Shown one piece after another: positions 1-11,545 of a stretch of 64,000 nucleotides of DNA (positions are counted from its first letter, which is position 1; every line of letters begins with the position of its first letter). The position numbers were made by a program, and so were the translations under genes. Under the pieces are notes generated by a model. The model was given only the letters and a program-made list of their open reading frames with translations, did not search any database and had not been told where the DNA came from. This DNA is from Erythroxylum novogranatense (Eukaryota; Streptophyta; Magnoliopsida; Malpighiales; Erythroxylaceae): positions 22,902,309 through 22,966,308 of the forward strand of contig CM057228.1 in the NCBI GenBank assembly GCA_029891385.1. The letters run 5' to 3'.

Positions 1-572
1 TTTTCGTTATTACATCATACCCTTGAATTTTCACACTCAAAATCAACATCATAGATTTACCATCATTCTAAATTTATCACTAACGTAATCGATCTTCAGT
101 CATAAATCATTATTTATAACACTTATCACAGTAATCAATCCCAATTGTAACATTTCATTTCATTCCCTTTTACACACTGGAACTCTGGTCATTTCTATCA
201 TATTTCTATTTCCTCTATCAATCCACAAGTCTATATTCATATCACATATTTCAGTACCACTCTCTTTTTGCATATCATCGTATATCCATCAATATCGATA
301 CACTAAATGTTCATTTGTCATATCAGACCATATACTTTTTTTATCCTTCGATGATCGCCACTTCCTTTTATCACACTCTACCGTCTTATCATTTCCTCTC
401 TATCTCTGACCGCTTATCGACTGATACAAGCTCATGCATGCGACTCATACGCTAGACTGGAGATTAGTTGTCCTTTATCGCCATGCGACTTTATTCGACT
501 TTAATGCATGTAACTCAAGACAAATTTGAGAACGCCTATGTACAATCGTATTTACGGGCTTTGATACCTAAA
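1..572 (-). mobile_element. 5' internal (leader) region of a family X LTR element, running off the left edge
   Basis: Reading the minus strand, this stretch follows the LTR at 573-3903 and a primer-binding site. It is therefore the start of the internal domain of an element whose body lies outside the window. It is AT-rich and I see no gag-like frame in it. The assignment rests on its position next to the LTR and primer site, not on protein homology. Confidence 0.6.
557..569 (-). promoter_or_regulatory. tRNA-iMet-type primer-binding site (family X element 1)
   Basis: On the minus strand, four bases after the LTR end, the sequence reads AGGTATCAAAGCC. The usual plant initiator-Met primer site is TGGTATCAGAGC, so there are two mismatches over the core. 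The placement fixes the LTR at 573-3903 as the 5' LTR of a minus-strand element. Confidence 0.65.
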
Positions 573-1524
573 TGTAGCATCAACCCCGGGACCCGAACCC
601 GATATCGTGGGTGATATCCGAGTCCACGCCACACGAGAATGGTAGGCTACAATGATCAATTTCAAAGACAAAACTCAATACACAATTTATTTAACGCTTT
701 AGAATCAATCGAAATGCACAATTCAATAAGCATTGGGTACCCTTTAAAGCGAATACATTCACTCAAAACACAATTTGGTAATCACATTTCAGTTATACAA
801 TTATCACTCTGGGGCCCTATAAAATAGCAGTTCAATTTAGTAGAAAACACGGAATTATTCATTTACACACACAACTCGGAAAGACACTTATGCGAGCCTT
901 AATCGATCCGACCCTAGTCTTGACTCAATGCGGTGAGACATACTCCCGTTAAATTCGGACGGGTACTCTTCAATCCACGAAAATAGTTGCAATGTTGGGT
1001 GAGTTTGCGAACTCAATGAGAAACCATCATCGATGGTTCACTCAAATCATGCATTACGTGTATCGCGTATAGCACGATCTGATAGTAGTCGATTAACGAT
1101 GATCGTATAATATTATACAAAGACTATATAACGGTTCTGATGATAAGCGATTCTGATATTATATACAATTCACGGTGATAACCAATTCTGATACCATACC
1201 GTAGATTACGGTATGGTTTCCTGATCCACGATGAGTCTATTAACGATCTATGGTAATCATACATAACAATTTATAGTGTCACATCACGGTTCGCAGTATT
1301 ATGCAGCAGTTTACAGTAAATCATGTCAACACACAATCAGTCATTGCCACAATTCAGTCATTCATTCACAATAATTTGTAGTAGACAGTCACAGTCATTC
1401 ACAGTAATCATACAGTCATTTCAGATATTCAATATAGTATGCAATGCATATGAGACTCTTTTCCAGTTATTCAGTGTTGTGCCCAAGTGCTCAGTCAGTG
1501 TTCAGTGAATGCGTCTTAGGAAGT

Positions 1525-1600
1525 AGGAGAGCCCTCTGGGTATGCACTACTTTCCACGCGTCAGTAGGGATAGGAGAGCCCTCTGGGTATGCACTAATCC
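1525..1600. repeat. Two-copy short direct repeat inside the family X LTR
   Basis: A unit reading AGGAGAGCCCTCTGGGTATG occurs twice about 50 bases apart. Just downstream (1632-1684) the word GGTGTTAC is repeated with GCGGC/CGCGGC context. Both lie between the conserved terminal block and the TAGTTGG block of the LTR, the same general place where the other two family X LTRs carry short hairpins. Confidence 0.7.
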
Positions 1601-2739
1601 CTTTCCAATTGTAGGACCCCACACCCCACCCGTAGGTGTTTGCAGGTGTTACTGCGGCGTGTGTTTGCGGGTGTTACCGCGGCATCCTCAATTCAGTAAC
1701 AGTATTCGAGCTTAAAGCTCTTTTCAGTATTAGTACAGTGTTCAGGGACAACTTCCCTCGGGCTCGAGGCCCGGTCGAGAATAATCGCAACTGGGTCACA
1801 TTCCATTATCGATCATGCATTTATGCATGCAATGCGATGTTCGATGGTTGATAATGTGGCTATAAAAGCCCGATAGTGTTGATTCTCGGTGTCATTCAAT
1901 AATCCAATTCAATACGATGCGCACACACTTCAATCGTACTCTTTTCGATATAATACATTCACTCATACATTTCGGTGGTCATACAAGAGTCGATTCAATA
2001 CGGTGAGAACATACTGATTCGATCATGTATATTTCAATAATCATGCAATTTACTGATGTCATGTAGCGGTCCGTTCGAGACAAAGAAAAGCATACAATTC
2101 AATCACATTCATTTGAGAATTCATACGGTGAGCATTTAGCCAATCAAGAATTTGAGAAACCAACTAGGTTACTCATTGTAACTTCAAGCTATTGCGAAGT
2201 CCCAAAGAATGTCCGTGGAGCGATGATCCAACGACGCCACTATAACAAGAAAGTACAACCCATTACTAATTGCCCAATAAAGCGATGACAAGAATGCATA
2301 TGTCTCAGTGCAAATGATGTACAATGCGTGTTCACGATTTTCCGGTGCTAAATCCCAATTTCGATACCTTAAGCCCAATTCCACTTTCTTACTCAATTGC
2401 TCGACAATAATTGATCCAATCCTATGATCCAAATCCAATTTCCTATATTCATACTTCCTATAACAATTTCCTATCCATTGGGTCAAAACCTCTATTGCAA
2501 TCTCCAATTAAAACTCCAATAGTCTCAATTTGTGACACTTAGGTCACACTATGAATCACAATTGACCTCAATCTCTATAATTCAGTACCAATTAAATCAA
2601 ATCTAATTCCCATAATTATTCACAGCTGTAGACCTTTTTTTCCTATTTCATAACGAATCTGGAATTACCTCGATTGGAGGTCCACAACAAAAGATATGCT
2701 TGATAACCCAAAGAATCATCCAATCGGAAAATCTATCCT

Positions 2740-3000
2740 CGTCGCAACCTACGTCCTTCGACGCGACGCATGATGATCGTTGTCATGACGTATAAATCGT
2801 TAGCCATGGCGAACACTCCTGATTTCACTACGCCACAAGACGCCAAAGGCTCGCCGCGACGTACCAATTTTTTCACTCGTCACGTCGTCTACACAAGCTC
2901 GCCGCGACTAACACATTTATTTAAATTCAATTTATTCGTTGCGACGAAGCCCTACCACTTCTATGCTTGTCGCGACGTGCGAAGACCAGATCGTCTTCTC
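2740..3000. repeat. CpG-rich island with TCGCGAC-type palindromic words (family X LTR 1)
   Basis: In an AT-rich setting this stretch is packed with CG dinucleotides and repeats of CGCCGCGAC, GACGCGACGC, GTTGCGACG and TTGTCGCGACGTG. The LTR at 61726-64000 has the same words at 62820-63030, and the LTR at 14714-18741 has a different CpG palindrome cluster at 17040-17180. It is non-coding as far as I can see. Confidence 0.75.
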
Positions 3001-4615
3001 CGAATGATTTTCCACCATTAGAGCTATTAATAACCTCCATTAAACACCCTAACCACTCAATCTAACCCCATAAATGCCATAACTGCTCAAATAACCAGTA
3101 ATAACAACATTAAAGCCAATAAAAACTTACCAATCGATGAATCGATCCACAACTTCCGTAAACCCTAAAATCTTCCCCAATCACCGATTAACACTCTCAA
3201 ACCTCTCAATCCTTCATCAATCACAATAAATCAGTTAGCTTAGCACAATGAGATGAAAACCATAGAGAAAGATCAAAGAATCCTCACCTATGGAGGAATC
3301 GAAGATCACCGTCGAAGGAGAGAAGAAGAAGAAACGATAATGCCTTAGGTTATTTTTTTCCCCAATTTCCAACCCTACTATTTATAGGCTTAAGTCTCAG
3401 AATCAGTCCAATTTTCAGTCTCAAATTTTCCATGGCTCAACATATTTATTTCCTATCAGTTAACTTCTAGTTTTTCATTACCATTGGACAGTTCTTTCAG
3501 TAATATACGGTCAATCAGTCTGTCACTCCAAAATTTCCGGTCCGGGCATTTTCTCCCGAATTTCGAAAATTTTCTATAAGCCTCTATAAATTTCCAATCA
3601 CTGCATAAGCAGTTCTAAATCAGTCATTTGAACCCAAGTAACTCCTAATTTCTCACTCAATCATATTTCCGAATACCACAAGTCGATCAATTCACATACC
3701 GGTCAATTCGGTCAATTCTAATTCACTGATGAAATACGGAAAATCATAAATGCATGAACCTATGAATAAATGACTATGCATATCGAGAACTGTTTCTCTA
3801 TAATTAGAGGCCAGTAGCATGCTCAGTCGGTAAATACAGTACAACCTATCAGTCAGTCCCAGTATTACCATAATACCCTTACTAACAGTAACGGGATGTT
3901 ACAATAGGAGTTCCTGTCAAGTAAAAACCTGATAATGGTATTCACATTCCCTTTAATGATGTATTTTAAAGAAGAAAATTAGATTGGTGATTGGTGCAAT
4001 TGAATTACTTATCGATGTATTTATTCCTGCTTCAAGTTAATATAGTTTGTTGCTGAAGTTTTGGTAACTTAGCATACTAATAAGGAAAATATTATTAACC
4101 TTATTATAATCAAAGCAAGATAGACCTTAGTTGTTCTAACCAGCACAACTAAGATATGGGATGAAGCATGTCCTTGCACTGAAATCCAATTATTTGTGGA
4201 TTCTACAATGCCTAAGAATTATAAGCAATATTAGCTTAGTTTATAATTGTAGTGGCTCAACTGGTGTAGATCTCTTCACAAGGATATTTAAAGAGTATTT
4301 AAACCTGAAAGCAATGCAACTTGGTTGTGGGAAATTGACCTAACCCCGTTTTGGTATTTATGGATCAATCTCCTTTTGCCTAACCTCACAAGCATTAAAA
4401 ATGGTTTCAATCTTATCTGACCATCACAGTATGAATCCATCACTCCACTGAAATTTTTTGAACTCTAATTATTTCCATAAATCATTATGCAATAACTAAC
4501 AAAAGCAATTCAGTGAAGTATATATGTATCTTCAACAGCTTTAAAGTGAATTTCAAAGATAATATCAGTACCTATGGTTTGGATCAACACGATTAACACA
4601 ACAGAAAAAATATGT

Positions 4616-4768
4616 ACTTCACACAACACAAGGCATAACCAATTCAGAAACAATGACATTGAATATATACTTCACACAACACAAACATATAACTTCACCC
4701 AACACAAGGCATAATCCAATTCATAAACAATTCAGATTCAATATACACTTCACACAACACAAACAATC
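4616..4768. repeat. 76-bp tandem duplication
   Basis: Two diverged copies, starting at 4616 and 4692, each open with ACTTCAC(A/C)CAACACAAGGCA and contain a second ACTTCACACAACACAAAC half-unit. The inner similarity suggests an older ~50-bp and ~25-bp subunit structure. It is not coding. Confidence 0.8.
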
Positions 4769-5030
4769 AGAAACAACATAGCATAATGGAAATTCAATTG
4801 AGAACAACATACATACCTGTCCAAACAAATAGAAGCAGCACTTGGATACACTCAGGAAAGCAAGGCAACCCATCCCGGATCAACAACAACCCAGGATTAC
4901 TACACAGAAACAAAGCAACAAGTTAAAAGTTTGGAAATTGAAATGTGGGAATGCTCCAAAATCCAGACAAATGTACAGTAACAAAAGACATCAAAAACAT
5001 TGTGGTATATCCCAGAAATTAACAAAAGAT

Positions 5031-5102
5031 CCAACAAGATGAGGAGCTACTTAAATGATCCTATTTTCCAACAAGATGAGGAGCTACTTAAATGATCCTA
5101 TT
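5031..5102. repeat. 37-bp perfect tandem duplication
   Basis: The unit CCAACAAGATGAGGAGCTAC...CCTATT occurs at 5031-5065 and again at 5068-5102 without mismatch over 35 bases. The identity points to a recent slippage or replication event. Confidence 0.9.
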
Positions 5103-5769
5103 CAAGATCTGCAAACCCAAGTAATGGCCGACACTCTCCACAGTCTACAAATCCACATATACAAACAACCAACACTTTGAAGCTCTCTATTTCACATATT
5201 ATTCCTCCATTTCCTACTCGAGAAAAAATATAGCACAATACGAGGTGGACCAAATTTACGCCACCACAGAAATGGAGTCCTTCGGAGGCACCCACATTGT
5301 TCCAGCAAATAAGAAAAGCTTACCAGTGGAAGAACACTCTTTGCGTGCCAGAGACTTGCCCACCGTATGCGACAAATAAGCGTGGAGAAAGCCAGCGCGA
5401 GAGAGGAGGTATGCGGAAGATGGGAAGGAGGACGTGCGTGAGAGAACGAAGGATGAAAAATCAGAGGAGCGGGGTAATTTGGGAGAGAGAGTGTTTATTT
5501 CAGCCGGAGACAGGGACACAGCATCTCTGTCTTTCGATTTAGGAATAGACAAGATTCATGTGTCCCTGTCTTTTGGAGACAGAGGACAAAACGCCCAAGA
5601 CATGAACCAAACGCCTGCGGGTGATAGGATTATGTTGTTCTGTCAACTGTCCCCAGTCAGGGAGGCAATAACCATGCACGGGGTTCAAGACTGTTGTATA
5701 AGATTTCTTGTCCTCGTCTTTGAAACAAAACACATAAGCAACTTCCAAAAATATCCCAGCCCCACATGA

Positions 5770-6085
5770 GCAATTTTTTAATCATAATTATATTGTTAAA
5801 CTCATCATCATCATCATCATTATCATCATCATCATTATTATTTAATTTTGAACTTATTATTATTATTATTATTATTAATTATTTTTGTTATTATTATTAT
5901 CATTTAATTTTATTATACAAAATTAATTATCTTATTATTATTATTAATTATTGTTATAAATTTTCTACTCATTATTATTCTTATTATTCTTAATATTATT
6001 ATTTTATTAATTTTATTATATGAAATTAATTATCTTATTATTATTATTATTATACAAAATTTTGAACTTATCATCATCATCATTA

Positions 6086-6139
<54 letters not shown>

Positions 6140-6325
6140 AATTTTGTACTTATTATTATTATTATTAATTATTGTTATAAAATTTCTATTTATTATTATT
6201 AATTTATTAATTTTATTATATGAAATTAATTATCTTATTATTATTATTATAATAAAATTTGTACCTATTATTATTTTTAATTTTATTAAACAAAATTTAT
6301 TATTATTATTATTATAAATTTTGTA

Positions 6326-6364
<39 letters not shown>

Positions 6365-6561
6365 TGTTATTGCTATTCTTTGTTATTATTAATTATTATT
6401 ATAAATTTTTTCTATTTATTATTATTATTATTGTTGTTATTGTTATTGTTATACAAAATTAATTTTATTATTATTATTTTTATAATCATTATTATTCATA
6501 ATTAATTTTCTTATTATTATAATTTCTTATTATTATTAATTTTCTTCCCTTCTTCTTCTTC

Positions 6562-6616
<55 letters not shown>

Positions 6617-6660
6617 TTCTTATTGTTATTGTTATTATTATTATTTATTAACTTTTTTAC
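5770..6660. repeat. Long imperfect TTA/ATT microsatellite tract (~0.9 kb)
   Basis: An almost continuous field of ATT/TTA triplets with short interruptions such as AATTTTGTACTTATT and ACAAAATTAATT. It contains pure runs at about 6085-6137 and 6563-6614, a reverse-phase (AAT)n block at about 6328-6362, and a (TCA)n start at about 5800-5836. The Ile/Leu/Tyr/Ser-only frames here are simple-repeat translations, not genes. Confidence 0.95.
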
Positions 6661-6959
6661 TAATACAAATCATTCATTTTAAAATAATCAATGAATTACA
6701 TATTTCTAATCATATTATACTGCAGGGGTATTTTAGTCATTGATAATGTTTTTATGTTCTATCAATTGCAACTAAACACATTTTTGTCCTTGAGACAGAG
6801 AAAGTTTTATATGTTTTGTCCATCACAATTAAACATCTCATTATCTCTAATTTTTGTTTTGTTCTGTCTCTAAATTTTTGTTCCATTCTGTCTCTGTATA
6901 TTGGAGATAGTAACCAAACATAGCGTAAGTTTAACAAGTATGGAGACTCCCACTCTACA

Positions 6960-7111
6960 TATTTCCACTCCACCTTGTCAGCGAGGAGCAATTGCAATCG
7001 CATTACGAAATTACGAGACAATAGGGGACAGAAGCAATCAGAGCCAACTGTTATGAAATTGGCCAGAAATTTTTATATGCAGTTAATGGGACTTGAAGTA
7101 TCTGAACAACC
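6960..7111 (+). pseudogene. LINE ORF2 fragment, linker before reverse transcriptase
   Basis: The frame reads ...NRITKLRDNRGQKQSEP...FYMQLMGLEVSEQ. It matches in style the segment of plant LINE ORF2 proteins that follows the endonuclease (RNRI..L.D..G...., FY..LMG). It stops at the hAT insertion at 7112, whose target duplication GAACAACC forms its last eight bases. It is only about 45 residues long, so the call depends on the RT segments downstream being in line with it. Confidence 0.6.
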
Positions 7112-8325
7112 CAATGTTCTGAATTCTGTTCCATTCTGTACCGGCCGGAAAACGATACCAAAACGAGCATAAAGATATTGGGGATAAATTCCGGTTGGTA
7201 CCGACCGGTACCGGAAATTTAAAAAAATTGGGGGACTTTTTTGTAAAATTTTTAAAAATAAAAAAAAAACTCTTCCTCCCTCCTACCTCTCCTTCCCCCC
7301 CTTTTTTTTAAAGTTTTTAAATAATAATAAATATTTTATTACTAATAATATTATAAATTAAAAAAACTTTAAAATAAATTATTTTATTTTACTACCAATA
7401 AATTATTTTTATTTTTATTACTAATAAATTATTTTATTTAAATTTATTTTAACATTTTATATAATATTTATTAATAAATACTAATAAATTAGTTTATAAA
7501 TAATAATTTTAAAATTATTACTTATAAACTAATATTTATTTTATATATTTTCAATTATTAAATCAAAATTTATATAATTTAAAATTAATTATATTTATTA
7601 ATAATTATCAAATTAATTTTATATATTAAATAAAATTTTAATTATGTCCAATTAAATGTAAAATGAAATAGAATGTGAAAAATAACAATTGAAAAAATAA
7701 TTCAAAATTTTGATAAAATAGAAAATAATTAATAATTCAAAATTTTGAATTATTTTCATTATTTTACAATTAATTATTATACTTAGATAATTATTATATA
7801 TAGAAATAATTAAAATATAATAAAGATATATATAAATTAAAATGAATAAGATATAAACAAAAAACTAAATTAAATAATCTACAACTTTACAATATGACAA
7901 TGGACTATTTTATAATTTTAAAAAATTAGAGACAATTTTATAAATTTAAAAATATTTTGTATTATTGTAATATTTTAAATACTTTGTATTATTCTTAATT
8001 TTATAATTGTATGATGATAATTGTTTTATTTATATTAATTGTGGTTTTATTTATATGTAAAATATTTAAAATTATTATTAATTCATATTAATTTTCATTA
8101 TTATTTATTATTAAGATTTTTGAAAGCATGGTTGATGTAAACAATAAACTAGTAAAGTATATAGTACTGTTGTATAATATACCAATATGGACTATTTTGT
8201 AATTCTTAAAATTTTAGGACTATTTGAAATTTAAAAATTTCAAAGCGGTATCCGATACTAACCAGCAGATGCGATTCTGTTCGAGTTCAATCGGTACCAA
8301 ACCCGATACGGTATTCATAACATTG
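7112..8325. mobile_element. Non-autonomous hAT-like DNA transposon (1,214 bp)
   Basis: It is bounded by a perfect 8-bp direct repeat GAACAACC at 7104-7111 and 8326-8333. The ends are inverted and imperfect: left CAATGTTCTGAAT, right (complement) CAATGTTATGAAT. An 8-bp target duplication and CARTG-type ends are hallmarks of the hAT superfamily. Just inside each end lie CCGG/GGTACC-rich words (GTACCGGCCGG, GGTACCGACCGGTACCGG, ATCGGTACC); the interior is strongly AT-rich with no transposase frame. Removing it rejoins the LINE frame. Confidence 0.85.
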
Positions 8326-8918
8326 GAACAACCTACGGAAAGCATGAAAACAATTATAGCTGGCTCGATCCGTAGGGAACTCAAACAAGCCCTGGTTTAG
8401 CCTTTCTTGGCATAAGAGATCAAAGATGTTGTCTTCAACATACACTCGTCCAAAGCACCGGATCCTGATTTTTTCAACACAAATGGGAAATTACAGGGAC
8501 ACTCTTCACGGAGACAGTATTGGAGTATTTTGTTATTGGAAAAATGCTTTAAGAATTAAATAAGTGTGTCTAGTCCCTAAGAAGAAACATCCCACGAGTA
8601 TGGTAGACTTTAGACCCATCTCCTGCCGCAATATGATTTACAAAACCGTAGCTAAGCTCCCTACGAATAGACTGAAAACTGTACAGGTGGAGATTATCGA
8701 CAGATCACGAAGTGCTTTCATTCCAGATAGATGCATCGGGGATAATATATTCTTACTCCAAGAGCTGCTGAAAGATTACTCTTCAGGCAAACAACTACTC
8801 TTCACGCAAACAACTTGGTAGTTGCATGACAAAAATAGATTTTTACAAAGCGTATGATACAATCCAGTGGAACTACACAAGGATTTGTCTGGAGGCGATG
8901 GACTTTCCTATGGATTTT
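8326..8918 (+). pseudogene. LINE reverse transcriptase, N-terminal part
   Basis: Recognisable blocks in order: EIKDVVFNIHSSKAPDPDFF (normally KAPGPDGF) near 8420, VPKKKHP, DFRPISCRNMIYK (RT block 1), then RSAFIPDRCIGDNIFLLQEL (RT block 2) in the 8564-8821 frame, and KIDFYKAYDTIQW before the frame is lost. Frameshifts and stops occur upstream of 8564 and around 8820-8860. The fragment ends at CTATGGATTTT, the target repeat of the next insertion. It would have copied LINE RNA at the nick (target-primed reverse transcription), but this copy cannot be functional. Confidence 0.85.
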
Positions 8919-10086
8919 GGACTTTCCTATGTGGTTCAGCCTGATTCTGGCGAGGTTGAACGTTGTCGTTTGGATCCATGGAGTTGACTACTTCTCACGA
9001 GAGCTTCGGCTCGAAAGTTCCTGCAAAATAAAGAAGGCACATCGGGGGTTGTTTCCCGATAAGCCCCTCCGACGCTCAAGTTAGTCTTTTGTGAGGGTTT
9101 AGGCTGCTGTATAAACAGAGAGAATAGGGTTCTGATCTCGTACCTCTATTATGACAGAGTTATACCTTATATATGGAGCAGATGCTAGGTTTAAGTCTTT
9201 ACGTATGCATAGGAGACTTCCACCTGCGAATGGGTCATGGATGCGTGGACTGGGCCTGAGCCTGGCATAGCCGATATGCGTGAGACCCATCCTTGAGAGA
9301 TGGACCGATCGACCCATGGGTCATTATGATTGGGTTTGGGCCCATCATGACTGACCCAACCATAAGCCCCCTACTCCTCGAGTCTGAGCAAGGAGAAGGG
9401 TCGAAGGAGTATGTAAGGGTCTTGTAGCTCGTCCGTGGGACAGCTCGTAATAGGCTCTATCGGTCGGGCATTAATATATGGTGCGCGACCGTTCGTATTG
9501 GGATCGGTCGATCGATTGCCCTAATCGATCGGCCTAGGTGCTTATTGCATGATAGCTCTCGCCAAAGTAGATCGGGTGAACATCGTTATCGAGCGCGTGA
9601 AGGTACTCAGAGTAATTATTACTGACGGCGCGTGCCCTCTGACAGATATTCAGAGTTTGTAACCGTTGTGCAGCTGTCACGTACGTCCTTTCAACTATTG
9701 CGCCGCTCCGGATTTCTAATAACCCTAATTTACCTCTGCTCAGATCCAGCCACGTGTCTGAGCTCGGTTTTCACTTGCTCTTTCGTTGGTTGGAGCGCTC
9801 GTTCGACTGGTCTTCTATAAGTACTCAGGATCAACAGACTGCGGGTTTTCTTCACGTTTGTTTCGTTATCTTGCTTTCACTCTGCTTTCACTTGCTCTTT
9901 CTTGCTTACAGTTTCTGGAAATTTCTTCCAACCGTCGTCCAATTTTCCGATCTCAAATCACCAACTAAGTACCCAACAAAACCCTGAGGTCCCAGGTTCA
10001 ACTTTCGAATTCCCCAAACGGATGAAGTAGGGAGGCCTAGGAGATCAAAGGGGAAAAAATCTCTAGGTACGGGCCCACCCAAACCT
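8919..10086. mobile_element. Unclassified 1.17-kb insertion in the LINE, flanked by an 11-bp direct repeat
   Basis: CTATGGATTTT occurs at 8908-8918 and 10087-10097. Dropping the sequence between them restores a continuous LINE frame (FPMDF then INWIMN), so the limits are well supported. The insert is richer in G+C than its surroundings and holds words like CCGACGCTCAAGTTAGT and CGATCGGCCTAGG, a TATA-like TCTATAAGTACTC (about 9813-9825), and a GGTCCCAGGTTCAACTTTCG word resembling an internal pol III B box (about 9990-10008). No terminal inverted repeat, TG...CA ends or protein domain is seen. A Mutator-type element (9-11 bp duplications) or a retroposed sequence are possible. Confidence 0.65.
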
Positions 10087-10602
10087 CTATGGATTTTATC
10101 AATTGGATTATGAACGCAATATAATCCACTTCGATTAGTATTCTTGTCAAAGGCCCCCCAACGAAACCTTTTCAAAAATGCTAAAGGGATAAGACAAGAG
10201 GATCTTTTATTCCCCTATCTTTTTACCATTGCAATGGAGGGTGTATCTCGACATTTGAAAGCTTTCATGGGTCACAATGGCAATTTCAAATTTCATCACA
10301 AATGCTCTGATATTTCCCTCACACATCTCGTATTTGCTGATGATCTCATTCTATTTAGTGGTGTTGATAGGGGGTCACTCAACATTTTGCGTCACACCTT
10401 GAAATTATTCTCTAAGTGGTCAGGCCTCAAAATCAATGACGAGAAATGCAGCATTTACGTGACCTTTGATGTGAGCAATGGCGAAGACTTGAGCCAAATG
10501 ATGGGGATGACCATGAAACCATCGTTGATACGGTATCTTGGAGTGCCTATCACTATCTCCAAACTCAAGTATGTAGATTGTATTCCACTCCTTGAAAAGA
10601 TT
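10087..10602 (+). pseudogene. LINE reverse transcriptase, catalytic part
   Basis: After the rejoined INWIMN segment and one frameshift, the 10144-10608 frame gives KGIRQEDLLFPYLFTIAMEG (consensus G-RQGDPLSPYLF, here with G to E and P to L changes), then THLVFADDLILFSG, where FADD carries the catalytic aspartate pair. SGLKINDEKCSIY and RYLGVPI (RT blocks 6-7) follow. It ends in CIPLLEKI, where the TRIM is inserted; the same words recur at about 20560-20590 on the far side. The catalytic motif is intact but the gene is split. Confidence 0.9.
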
Positions 10603-10754
10603 TATTGAATTTTTAATATGGGTAGAGTGTAGAGTCCACTAACAAGAATTAAGCTTGGGTCAACCATTGTACAAATAACTAGAACTAGTTGTTTGGATAG
10701 TTGACCCTTATCACTTATAAGGCCTTTAATATTTTCATATGGGATACTCTAACA
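10603..10754 (-). repeat. TRIM 3' LTR (152 bp)
   Basis: It matches the right copy starting at 10898 almost base for base: both begin TATTGAATTTTTAATATGGG on the plus strand and share the AGTCCACTAACAAGAATT and ACTAGTTGTTTGGATAGTTG words. It ends ATACTCTAACA. The outer edge was set by the AGATT target repeat; with strict TG...CA ends it would start three bases later. Confidence 0.88.
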
Positions 10755-11028
10755 CTCCCCTTCAAGTACAACTGGGAATGGACATCCAATTGTCACTTGA
10801 AATATATGCAGTGGTAACCAGACCGGGCCGTTGGGAATAGACATCCAGACGAACAACCGGGAAATTCATAATTCAGACCAAACCTGCTCTGATACCATAT
10901 TGAATTTTTAATATGGGCAGAGTATAGAGTCCACTAACAAGAATTGGGCTTGGGTCAACCATTATCCAAATAAATAGAACTAGTTGTTTGGATAGTTGAC
11001 CCTTATTACTTATAAGCTCTTTAATATT

Positions 11029-11529
11029 TGTTGGGCGCAGCGGGTGTAATTTATGAAAAGGAAAAATAAAATGAGCAAAATGGACACATGATTTTTAACA
11101 TGGTTCACCCTTAACTTTGGGCTACGTCCACGAACAAAACTTAGAATAATTCTTCCACTATTACAAATAATGGGTATACAGAGATAAATCAAAATAATGG
11201 CTCACACGATGTTTCCCAACCTAAAAATACTAACCTCACTATTTTGTCACTCATTAACCCTTTAGGAATAAATTTCCCAACTTTAGAGCATTTGATTTAC
11301 TCTGGATTTCTCTCTGAATTTTTCTGTGTTTTTCAGTTCTTTATCTCCTGCCTATTTATAGATAGGAGGCATGAGATAGTTGGCGAACTTCTCTTCAATG
11401 TTGGTAGGCGTCAATTGTTCAACAAATGCTGCATTTATTCTTTTCAACAAATGTAGTATGTTGCGGCACCGAAAGCAACCGCAACATTGGAATGGAGTCC
11501 CTCCATATGAGAGGGACCCATCTCCAACA
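11029..11529 (-). repeat. Copia A 3' LTR
   Basis: Plus-strand limits TGTTGGGCGCAGCGGGTG...CCATCTCCAACA. It is followed at 11530 by ATCTCCCCCTCCCC, the complement of the polypurine tract that primes plus-strand synthesis, which identifies this as the 3' LTR. It has the same length as the partner at 19983-20483, with scattered point differences only. Confidence 0.93.
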
Positions 11530-11545
11530 AATCTCCCCCTCCCCA

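Larger units (their letters stand above)
573..3903 (-). mobile_element. 5' LTR (3.33 kb) of family X, element 1
   Basis: On the minus strand the LTR opens with TGTAACATCCCGTTAC (right end) and closes ...GATGCTACA at 573. Near its end it carries a block shared with the LTRs at 14714-18741 and 61726-64000: a dyad AACCATCATCGATGGTT (1022-1038, plus strand), a block reading GAGTAACCTAGTTGG on the minus strand (about 2156-2178), and a terminal block with CGGACTCGGATATCACC. No coding potential is seen. The TGTAACA...TGTTACA-type ends and the 3-4 kb length suit a Ty3/gypsy-type LTR, but no protein domain is in view to prove the superfamily. The short frames across it look like chance. Confidence 0.75.
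3904..5769. other. Non-coding stretch; no gene recognised
   Basis: AT-rich sequence between the family X LTR and the TTA microsatellite. It holds two short tandem duplications (listed separately) and, near 5505-5617, an inverted-repeat segment. In that segment GAGACAGGGACACA (about 5512) is complementary to TGTGTCCCTGTCTT (about 5560), and it ends in CATGAACCAAACGC, like the termini of small plant MITEs. A related end (TAGTAACCAAACATAGCG) occurs at about 6907-6925. The small frames here overlap on both strands and show no domain. Confidence 0.45.

Noticed and set aside
4161..4343. 60-residue frame in the non-coding stretch
   Set aside because: Below what can be separated from chance, no domain or codon signal.
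5256..5769. Overlapping frames of 60-111 residues on both strands
   Set aside because: They overlap each other on opposite strands, have no domain and lie in a MITE-like inverted-repeat patch.
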